Positions 6,870 to 13,714 of a DNA stretch of 34,044 bases are shown here, piece after piece (position 1 is the stretch's first letter; each line of letters starts with the position of its first letter). The notes under the pieces were generated by a model. The model saw only the letters and a program-made list of their open reading frames with translations. It was not told the origin of the DNA and did no database searches. Location: NCBI GenBank assembly GCA_900540235.1, contig UQEY01000020.1, forward strand, positions 1 to 34,044, given 5' to 3'. The stretch comes from an uncultured Eubacteriales bacterium. GTDB taxonomy: Bacteria; Bacillota; Clostridia; Oscillospirales; Acutalibacteraceae. Both the position numbers and the translations under genes were made by a program.

Positions 6870-7544
6870 ATGGACATATTTTTACTTGAAGATGACGAAG
6901 CTATCGGCATAGGTTTGACTTATTCGCTTGAAAACGAGGGGTATGCCGTTACTCTTGCAAAAAGCTGCAAAGAAGCCGAAAAAGTGATTGAAGAAAAAAC
7001 TTTTTCACTTTATATTCTTGATTTGACACTTCCCGACGGCAGCGGTTATGACATTTGCAAAATGATTAAAGACAAGGGCGATTTGCCGGTCATTTTCCTT
7101 ACCGCTTATGACGATGAGGTTAATGTGATTATGGGTTTTGAACTCGGTGCAGACGATTATATTGCAAAGCCGTTTAGGGTTAAAGAACTTATGCTCAGAA
7201 TTAAAAGCGTACTTAGGAGATATTCTAATGAAACGAGCGACGGAATAATTAAAATAAATAATCTTTCCATCAATACCAACGAAGCAAAAGTTTATAAAGA
7301 CGGACAGGAAATTGTGCTGACCGCTATGGAGTATAAGCTCTTGCTTATACTTTTGAGCAACAGGGGAAAGGTACTTTCAAGAACGGCTTTGCTTGAAAAC
7401 ATTTGGGATGTTGCAGGCGATTTTGTTGAGGACAACACTTTAACCGTTTATATCAAAAGGCTGAGAGATAAAATAGAGGAGAATCCGACCAAACCGGAAT
7501 TTATAAAAACGGTTCGTGGGCTTGGATATGTGATTGAAAAATGA
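6870..7544 (+). CDS. OmpR/PhoB-family response regulator
   Basis: A 224-residue DNA-binding regulator. The receiver domain (1-115) has the acidic pocket EDD (7-9), phospho-acceptor Asp51 in ILDLTLPDG, Thr78 in FLTAY and Lys100 in AKPF. The winged-helix DNA-binding domain follows (about 125-222), with MEYKLLLILLSNRGKVLSR and TVYIKRLRDKIE visible and ending in VRGLGYVI. The start ATG follows AGGTG. Its stop overlaps the kinase start in ATGA. Together with the downstream ABC exporter and the matching boxes at 6800 and 8593, it most likely activates both its own operon and the exporter in response to envelope stress such as antimicrobial peptides. The inducing signal is inferred from the family. 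Confidence 0.93.
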   Translation: MDIFLLEDDEAIGIGLTYSLENEGYAVTLAKSCKEAEKVIEEKTFSLYILDLTLPDGSGYDICKMIKDKGDLPVIFLTAYDDEVNVIMGFELGADDYIAKPFRVKELMLRIKSVLRRYSNETSDGIIKINNLSINTNEAKVYKDGQEIVLTAMEYKLLLILLSNRGKVLSRTALLENIWDVAGDFVEDNTLTVYIKRLRDKIEENPTKPEFIKTVRGLGYVIEK

Positions 7545-8533
7545 TTAATAAGGACGCTAAATTAACAATAATTTGGGGTACGGCAATAACGCTTGTGCTT
7601 GCCGTTATTTGTTTTGTGTTTAATAAAGGGGCAGGTGTAATCTGTCTTGTTTTGGGTATTGTTTTGACAGGCATATATTTTTATAATCTTAAAAAGCGCA
7701 ATGATAAAATTAACGAACTTAATAATTATTTATCGCTTATGTGCTCCGGCAATTTTGATTTGAAGCTTGATGACAATACCGAGGGCGAAATGTCGATACT
7801 TAAAAATAATCTTTATAAAATTATGACCCTTTTAAAGTCGCAAAACGAAGAACTAAAAAATGAAAAGGTTTACCTTGCAGATTCCATAGCCGATATTTCG
7901 CACCAACTTAAAACTCCGCTTACTTCTATGATGGTTATGTCGGACTTGCTGATGGACGAAAATGACGAGCAAAAACGCAATGAATTTTTGTCGATTATTG
8001 CAACACAGCTTGATAAAATGAAATGGCTTATAACAAATCTTTTGAAAATATCCAAGCTTGACGCAGGAACAACGCAGTTTAAAATGGAAAATGTTTCAAT
8101 AAAAGATGTTCTTGCTCAAAGTTTGAAACCGTTTAGCGTAAGTCTTGACATAAGGCAGATTGAGGTTATAAATACATCTGAAGATTTTACATTTAAAGGC
8201 GACGATAACTGGACAAGCGAAGCGATTGAAAATATTATCAAAAACTGTATTGAACATACAGATGACGGCGGAACGCTCACTTTTTATACCCAAATGACAA
8301 ATGTATATAATTCTCTGTTTATTACTGATAACGGCTGTGGAATAGCCGAGGAAGATTTGCCGCATATTTTTGAACGGTTTTATCACGGCAAAAATTCGTC
8401 AAGCGAAAGCGTGGGCATCGGTCTTGCACTTGCAAAAACAGTGCTTGAAAAAGAAAAGGGCGATATTATTGTTAATTCAGAGCTTGGCAAGGGCAGCATA
8501 TTTGAAGTGAGGTTTTATAAGACGATAGTTTAG
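7541..8533 (+). CDS. Intramembrane-type sensor histidine kinase
   Basis: A 330-residue membrane kinase. Two N-terminal helices (about 7-27 and 31-50) are separated by only a few residues, so there is almost no outside sensor domain. A linker/HAMP-like region follows, then the dimerisation domain with phospho-acceptor His121 (DISHQLKTPL). The ATPase domain has the N-box NIIKNCIEHT, the G1 box DNGCGI and the G2 box GIGLALA. Kinases of this short-loop type usually sense through an ABC transporter partner rather than a ligand directly, and one is encoded next door. It is translationally coupled to the regulator by the four-base overlap. Family certain; signal inferred. Confidence 0.92.
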   Translation: MINKDAKLTIIWGTAITLVLAVICFVFNKGAGVICLVLGIVLTGIYFYNLKKRNDKINELNNYLSLMCSGNFDLKLDDNTEGEMSILKNNLYKIMTLLKSQNEELKNEKVYLADSIADISHQLKTPLTSMMVMSDLLMDENDEQKRNEFLSIIATQLDKMKWLITNLLKISKLDAGTTQFKMENVSIKDVLAQSLKPFSVSLDIRQIEVINTSEDFTFKGDDNWTSEAIENIIKNCIEHTDDGGTLTFYTQMTNVYNSLFITDNGCGIAEEDLPHIFERFYHGKNSSSESVGIGLALAKTVLEKEKGDIIVNSELGKGSIFEVRFYKTIV

Positions 8534-8542
8534 AAAAAATAA

Positions 8543-8621
8543 CGGGTTGTCGGGGACGCCGACCACTACAAAAGAAGATTTCTTCGTACGGGTGACAAAA
8601 TTGTAATTAAACAGTCACCCG
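8543..8621. repeat. Divergent hairpin-rich element overlapping the exporter promoter
   Basis: Left hairpin GTCGG-N5-CCGAC (8549-8563), then CACTAC, then GAAGA-TT-TCTTC (8574-8585), then GTACGG, then distant arms CGGGTGAC (8589-8596) and GTCACCCG (8614-8621). The layout copies the three-hairpin family, but the sequences are diverged and only the left half closely matches the 5075 element. The right hairpin loop contains the candidate regulator box. Confidence 0.45.
8593..8606 (+). promoter_or_regulatory. Candidate response-regulator box before the ABC exporter
   Basis: TGACA-AAAT-TGTAA differs at one of 14 positions from the box at 6800-6813. It lies about 34 bases before a TATTAT -10 box (8640-8645) that lacks a good -35, the layout expected for an activator-dependent promoter. 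A further half-site, ATTGTAA, lies at 8622-8628. Confidence 0.6.
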
Positions 8622-8670
8622 ATTGTAAGTTCATTAAGGTATTATAGACTCATCGAAAGGAGAGAACATT

Positions 8671-9354
8671 ATGAAAATTCTCGAAGTTACAAATTTAAGC
8701 AAAATTTACGGTAAAGGTGATACAATGGTAAAAGCTCTTGATAATGTATCATTCTCTGTTGACAAAGGTGAGTTCGTAGCAATTATCGGTCCGAGTGGTT
8801 CGGGTAAATCTACACTTCTTCACATTCTCGGCGGCGTGGATGTGCCGACAAAAGGAAGCGTAATTATTAATCAAACCGATATTTCAACTCTTGATGAAAC
8901 TGCGCTCGCAATTTTCAGAAGAAGGCAGATAGGTCTTATTTATCAGTTTTATAATCTTATTCCTATTTTAACTGTTAAGGAAAATTTGACTTTGCCGCTT
9001 CTTCTTGACGGAAGAAAGCCGGATTCAAAGCAGATTGACACACTTGTTAAGCGTCTTGGTTTGGAACAAAGGCTCGACCATTTGCCAAACCAGCTTTCAG
9101 GCGGTCAGCAACAGCGTGTTTCAATCGGTCGTGCACTTGTTAACAACCCTGCAATTATGCTTGCGGATGAGCCGACAGGCAATCTTGACAGCGAAAACAG
9201 CAAAGAGATTATTTCACTTTTAAGGCAGTTTAACAAAGAATATAATCAAACTGTAATTATCATCACTCACGATGAAAAAATTGCAAATTCAGCCGACCGT
9301 GTAATCACAATCGAAGACGGTAAAATCACCGGAGACGAGGTGAGGATAGGTTGA
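8671..9354 (+). CDS. ABC transporter ATPase, FtsE/LolD/BceA type
   Basis: A 227-residue ATPase of the MacB/LolD/BceA group. Walker A is GPSGSGKST (40-48), the Q-loop follows in LIYQFYNL, the signature is LSGGQQQR, Walker B is LADEPTGNLDS and the switch His lies in IITHDE. The start ATG follows AAGGAGAG. Its last four bases overlap the permease start (TTG at 9351), so the two are co-translated. Placed behind a two-component pair with a shared operator-like box, it probably powers removal of, or signalling about, an envelope-active compound. Confidence 0.93.
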   Translation: MKILEVTNLSKIYGKGDTMVKALDNVSFSVDKGEFVAIIGPSGSGKSTLLHILGGVDVPTKGSVIINQTDISTLDETALAIFRRRQIGLIYQFYNLIPILTVKENLTLPLLLDGRKPDSKQIDTLVKRLGLEQRLDHLPNQLSGGQQQRVSIGRALVNNPAIMLADEPTGNLDSENSKEIISLLRQFNKEYNQTVIIITHDEKIANSADRVITIEDGKITGDEVRIG

Positions 9355-11927
9355 ATATCGTAAATAAACTGACTATCCGTCATCTTAAAGAAAACAAGGG
9401 CAGAACCGTTGTAACAACCCTCGGTATCTGCGTGTCTGTTGCAATGATTACGGCTATTTTTGTTGCAATGGCATCATTTTTAAACTTGTTTGGAGAAATC
9501 GGACTTATTACTTCGGGCAAATGGGACGCTGAATTTAACTACCTTAACCAAAAACAGGTACAGCAAATTGAAAAAGACAGCAGAATTTCAAAAACAGGTC
9601 TTGAATATTCTGACGAAAATATGTCGTTTAAGCTTAAAAATGCAACATCTTACCAAAAAGGCGTAGGTGATATACTTGTAGGTGACAAAGCATTTTTTGA
9701 AATGATGCTTACAGGCGACTATGACGGAAAAGTTCCCGAGAATGATAATGAAGTTGCCGTTGAAGAAGATTTTCTTGTCCAAAACGGTATGAAAAGTGCT
9801 AAAGTCGGCGATAAAATTACTTTTACCCAAGGTCAAAGGCAGCTTCCCGACGAAAGTTATGTGACGGGCGGCACTTATGACAAAAATGAAAAGTTTGTGC
9901 CATCCGGCAAAGAAAAGGAATATACCATTACTTGTATTCTTCATAATAATCCTGCCACAAGATATAAAGGCATTTGGCGTGGTATGAGTGAAGCGGAAAG
10001 AAAAACAGACAGAGTTTGCGCCACGGTTACACTTGCAAAGCAGGATATGAATGCTTGCAAAACCATTGAGGCAATTCAAAAGGAATACAAAATAGAATCT
10101 GTTTCGCCCAATCAAGATGTGCTTGCATCTTATCTTTCAGGAAACCAAGACGGCTTTCTTTATACAATGCTTCCGATAGTTTTGGTGCTTTTAATTCTTA
10201 TTGTTATTGCTTCTGTAATGCTTATTTATAATGCGTTTGGTATGTCGCTTTGTGAACGAGTAAGATACCTCGGTATGCTTGCATCCGTTGGTGCAACAAA
10301 GGCGCAAAAGCGAAAGAGTGTATACTATGAGGGTGCAATTTTAGGCGCAGTCGGTATTCCGGTCGGAATTTTGGCAGGAATACTCGGTATCGGCATTACG
10401 CTTAAATTAATCGGTCACAAGATTATTTCGACCGGTATGATTATGGGTGTAAGCGACAGCAATATGCAGATGAAAACGGTTGTTCCGTTTTGGGCAATTA
10501 TCGGCATAGTTCTTGTGAGTATATTTACTATTTTTATTTCGGCATTCATTCCGGCACGCAAGGCTTCAAAAATCACTCCTATTGATGCTATTCGTCAAAG
10601 GCAGGAGATAAAAGTTAAGCCTAAAAAGCTTAAAGCACCTAAGTATATCAAAAAAATATTTGGTTACGAGGGCGAGCTTGCATACAAAAATTTGAAGCGT
10701 AACGGCAGAAAAGCGAGAATGATTACAGCCTCTATTGCCCTTTCAATCGTGCTTTTCATTTCTTGCAATTATTTTTGCAATATGTTTGTTCAGGCAAGCG
10801 GATATGAAAAGAATATTCCGTATCAGGTTTCAACCACAGTTTCATACAAGCATATGAATGAGCTTAATGACGCACTTGACAAAATGCAGGGCGTTGACAA
10901 GTATTATATTGATGTTATTGATGCAGGTATTTCACTCGGCAAATCAACTGCTACTATTAAAGATAACGGTATCAAAGATTTGAAACATTATAACTCTGCT
11001 TACTCGAGTCTTTTCGGCGGAAATAAAGCCGTTTCAACTATGATTCATTATATCGGCGACAGTGAGTTTAACAAGCTTTGCAAAGACAACGGCATTGATT
11101 ATAACAGCTTCTACGGCGATAATCTTAAATGCATTCTTCTTAATAATCTCTCTCATAAAAATGATTCAAGCAAGGTATTTAATGCAAGTATTGTAGGTCA
11201 ACATATCGTTGAAAATGAACAATATATTCCAAATGGTGACAAAGCGCTTGATATCGAAGTCGGCGGACTTGCAAAATACAGTAAGAGCAGTTTTGCGTGC
11301 TCCCTCGCAACTCCAAATGTTGTAACGATATTTATTCCGTATTCTCAGTATGTCAAAGTGATGTCGTCAGACAGCAGCGAGCTGGATGTTACGGTTTGTA
11401 TTGAAACTAAAGAGCACGAAACGGTTGCAAAAAATCTTGAAAAACTTTTTAGCGAAAACGACTTCGGCGGAACATATGTAGGCGATAATGTTGATTCACT
11501 TCAAACTATGAATACTGTTATATTCATTATTCAGGTATTCGTTTACGGCTTTATTACGCTTATTACACTTATTACGGTTGCTAATATTATCAACACTGTT
11601 TCAACCAATATTGCACTCAGACGAAAAGAGTTTGCAATGCTTAAATCGGTTGGCACGACGCCGAAAGGCTTTAGCAAAATGATTAGCCTTGAAAGTGTCT
11701 TCTATGCGCTTAAAGCGGTAGTTATCGGTGTACCGATAAGCGTTGCTGTTTGCATAGTTATTAACAAGATGCTTAATAGTACCGCTATTCCTTATAACTT
11801 TGATTTTAAGCTTTATTTAATAGTAATTGCAGTAGTTTTTGCAGTAATAGGACTTACAATGCTTTACTCGGTAAGAAAGCTTAAAGATGACAATATTATC
11901 GAAACACTTAAAGAGGATATAAGTTAA
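9351..11927 (+). CDS. ABC transporter permease, two-FtsX-domain type
   Basis: An 858-residue membrane protein. Helix 1 (about 20-45) is followed by a large extracellular region (46-268), three helices (about 270-298, 325-352, 378-402), a cytoplasmic linker, helix 5 (about 456-480), a second large extracellular region (about 481-730) and three more helices near the C-terminus. FtsX-type signatures ERVRYLGMLASVGAT and RRKEFAMLKSVGTT lie after helices 2 and 6, as expected for two internally repeated halves. This eight-helix, two-ectodomain plan is unlike classical BceB (ten helices, one ectodomain, about 650 residues). Such exporters act by transmitting force to the outside rather than moving a substrate through the membrane. 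The start at 9351 is TTG, overlapping the ATPase stop codon in the string GGTTGA. Confidence 0.9.
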   Translation: MNIVNKLTIRHLKENKGRTVVTTLGICVSVAMITAIFVAMASFLNLFGEIGLITSGKWDAEFNYLNQKQVQQIEKDSRISKTGLEYSDENMSFKLKNATSYQKGVGDILVGDKAFFEMMLTGDYDGKVPENDNEVAVEEDFLVQNGMKSAKVGDKITFTQGQRQLPDESYVTGGTYDKNEKFVPSGKEKEYTITCILHNNPATRYKGIWRGMSEAERKTDRVCATVTLAKQDMNACKTIEAIQKEYKIESVSPNQDVLASYLSGNQDGFLYTMLPIVLVLLILIVIASVMLIYNAFGMSLCERVRYLGMLASVGATKAQKRKSVYYEGAILGAVGIPVGILAGILGIGITLKLIGHKIISTGMIMGVSDSNMQMKTVVPFWAIIGIVLVSIFTIFISAFIPARKASKITPIDAIRQRQEIKVKPKKLKAPKYIKKIFGYEGELAYKNLKRNGRKARMITASIALSIVLFISCNYFCNMFVQASGYEKNIPYQVSTTVSYKHMNELNDALDKMQGVDKYYIDVIDAGISLGKSTATIKDNGIKDLKHYNSAYSSLFGGNKAVSTMIHYIGDSEFNKLCKDNGIDYNSFYGDNLKCILLNNLSHKNDSSKVFNASIVGQHIVENEQYIPNGDKALDIEVGGLAKYSKSSFACSLATPNVVTIFIPYSQYVKVMSSDSSELDVTVCIETKEHETVAKNLEKLFSENDFGGTYVGDNVDSLQTMNTVIFIIQVFVYGFITLITLITVANIINTVSTNIALRRKEFAMLKSVGTTPKGFSKMISLESVFYALKAVVIGVPISVAVCIVINKMLNSTAIPYNFDFKLYLIVIAVVFAVIGLTMLYSVRKLKDDNIIETLKEDIS

Positions 11928-11940
11928 TAAATTATAATTT

Positions 11941-11975
11941 AAAGGCAAGTTATTTTTACAGCTTGCCTTTTTTGC
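11941..11975 (+). terminator. Terminator of the ABC exporter operon
   Basis: Stem AAAGGCAAG (11941-11949) and CTTGCCTTT (11962-11970) with a 12-base loop and a T run. Confidence 0.88.
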
Positions 11976-12021
11976 TTTAATGTGCTAAAATATCACTATT
12001 ACAAGCTAAAGAGGTGTCAAA

Positions 12022-13092
12022 ATGCTTAGTGCGTGGAAAGATAATTTAAGAAAAATCGAGCCTTATGTTCCGGGTGAGCAGAGCAAGGATAAAGATATAG
12101 TAAAAATTAATGCAAACGAAAACCCTTATCCTCCGTCACCGAAGGCTGTGGAAGTTCTTAAAAATTTTGATACAAATAATTTAAGATTTTATCCTAATGC
12201 AAATTCAACAAAGCTTAAAGAAGCTTTGGCAAAATATTACGGAGTCGGGGTTGAAAATGTATTTGTCGGCAACGGCTCGGACGATGTGCTTGCGGTAGCG
12301 TTTCAGTCGTTTTTTAACAGCGACAAGCCGATTGCTTACCCTGATTTGACATACAGTTTTTATCCCGTTTGGTGCTCGCTTTTTGGAATTGAGTATAAAA
12401 CTTATCCTGTCGGCGATGATTTCAGAATTAATGCGGAAGATTACAAGGAAAAAAACGGAGGCGTTATTATTCCCAACCCCAATGCGCCTACTTCTCTCGG
12501 CGAAGGTACTGATTTTGTCCAAAAAATACTTGATTATAATCAGGACAGCGTTGTTATAATTGATGAGGCTTATGTTGATTTCGGCGGGGTTTCGAGTGTG
12601 CCGCTTGTTAAAAAATATGAAAATTTGCTTGTTACCGGTACTTTTTCAAAGTCAAGGAGCCTTGCGGGTCTTCGTATCGGCTTTGCAATAGGCAGCAAAA
12701 CGCTTATTGATGTTATGGAAGCGGTAAAAAATTCGTATAATTCGTATACTGTTGATTCAATTTCTATTGAAGTGGGAAGCGCAAGTATTGAAGATGATGA
12801 ATATTTCAAATCAACTTGTCAAAAAGTTATCAAAACAAGGCAGAGAGTTACGAACGAACTGAGAAAATTAGGATTTGAAGTGCTTGACTCTCAAACGAAT
12901 TTCATTTTTGCAACCCACGACAAATACAGTATGAAAGAGATGTTTGAATATCTTAAAACCCAAAAGGTATTTATCCGTTATTTTTCTTTGCCGAGAATTG
13001 AAAATTATGTAAGAATTACCATAGGTACCGATGATGAAATGGATATCTTTATTCAAAAAACAAAGGAGTTTTTAGCAAATGACGACAGGTAA
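12022..13092 (+). CDS. hisC: Histidinol-phosphate aminotransferase-like PLP enzyme
   Basis: A 356-residue fold-type I aminotransferase. In histidine synthesis HisC exchanges an amino group between glutamate and imidazole-acetol phosphate. Visible features are ANENPYPPSP near the N-terminus, GNGSDDVL (phosphate cradle), NPNAPTS (PLP-ring Asn154), DEAYVDF (Asp pairing with the PLP nitrogen) and the Schiff-base lysine Lys210 in TFSKSRSLAGLRIG. The start ATG follows AGAGGTG. No other histidine gene is near, so it may also serve aromatic amino acids, a common dual use of HisC in Firmicutes. The next gene starts 14 bases before its stop. Confidence 0.9.
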   Translation: MLSAWKDNLRKIEPYVPGEQSKDKDIVKINANENPYPPSPKAVEVLKNFDTNNLRFYPNANSTKLKEALAKYYGVGVENVFVGNGSDDVLAVAFQSFFNSDKPIAYPDLTYSFYPVWCSLFGIEYKTYPVGDDFRINAEDYKEKNGGVIIPNPNAPTSLGEGTDFVQKILDYNQDSVVIIDEAYVDFGGVSSVPLVKKYENLLVTGTFSKSRSLAGLRIGFAIGSKTLIDVMEAVKNSYNSYTVDSISIEVGSASIEDDEYFKSTCQKVIKTRQRVTNELRKLGFEVLDSQTNFIFATHDKYSMKEMFEYLKTQKVFIRYFSLPRIENYVRITIGTDDEMDIFIQKTKEFLANDDR

Positions 13093-13513
13093 AAAAGTTT
13101 CGATAATTTTTCTTTGGGCGCTTAATATAATCAATTTTTTGGCAGGAATTATTACTCAGTTTAAAATGCTTCTCGGCAAGGATATAAATTCAATTATACC
13201 GATAAAAGCGGAGTTGAGCGTTAATCAAATTTTGATGGTTAATTTTATGGCGGTTGTTGTTATTATGTGCCTTATCAGTATAATTTTGACATATCTTGTT
13301 TGCGATGTGCCATATTCACCGATTGAAGTATTGCAAAATTTTTCACCGCTTTTTGCCATTCCGAGCGGTATTGTTTTTATTCTTGGCTTGGTAAACGCTT
13401 TCAGAGCGGGAGCAGGGGATAAACTTTGTATAATTTTGTGTTCGCTTGTATTTTTGATTGTAAGCGTTATCGAAATTTCCTGCGTTTTGACTGTTCAAGA
13501 GGACGCAGAGTAG
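13079..13513 (+). CDS. Small four-helix membrane protein of unknown function
   Basis: A 144-residue hydrophobic protein with four likely membrane helices (about 7-28, 47-75, 92-110, 118-138) and short loops. I do not recognise a family. It overlaps hisC by 14 bases and has an AAGGAG motif (in hisC) before its ATG, so it is probably co-translated. The strong terminator at 13530 closes this two-gene unit. Confidence 0.7.
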   Translation: MTTGKKVSIIFLWALNIINFLAGIITQFKMLLGKDINSIIPIKAELSVNQILMVNFMAVVVIMCLISIILTYLVCDVPYSPIEVLQNFSPLFAIPSGIVFILGLVNAFRAGAGDKLCIILCSLVFLIVSVIEISCVLTVQEDAE

Positions 13514-13529
13514 AAATAATATATAGTAA

Positions 13530-13559
13530 AAAAGCTCACGAGTTAATCGTGAGCTTTTT
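13530..13559 (+). terminator. Terminator of the hisC unit
   Basis: A perfect 12-base stem (13530-13541 with 13547-13558), loop GTTAA, ending in a T run. The A run on the other side could allow it to work on the minus strand too. Confidence 0.88.
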
Positions 13560-13591
13560 GTTTAATAAGAATTTGTTGATTATGATTTAAC

Positions 13592-13667
13592 GGGCTAACA
13601 ATGTTAGCCCCTACGGTTTAGACAGTCTAAAATGATAAGAATACCGTAGCGGCGAACACTGTTCGCC
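13592..13667. repeat. Three-hairpin CTACG/CGTAG intergenic element, copy 2
   Basis: GGGCTAAC-AAT-GTTAGCCC (13592-13610), CTACGG, a central hairpin TTTAGA-CAG-TCTAAA (13617-13631), ACCGTAG and GGCGAAC-ACT-GTTCGCC (13651-13667). The left stem has changed on both sides (GCTAAC and GTTAGC instead of GCGAAC and GTTCGC), a compensatory change that keeps the pairing. It lies between convergent genes. Confidence 0.85.
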
Positions 13668-13714
13668 TTTCTCCTATCGTCAGTTAAGAAGAATATGGTT
13701 GTTTATTTGCAACC

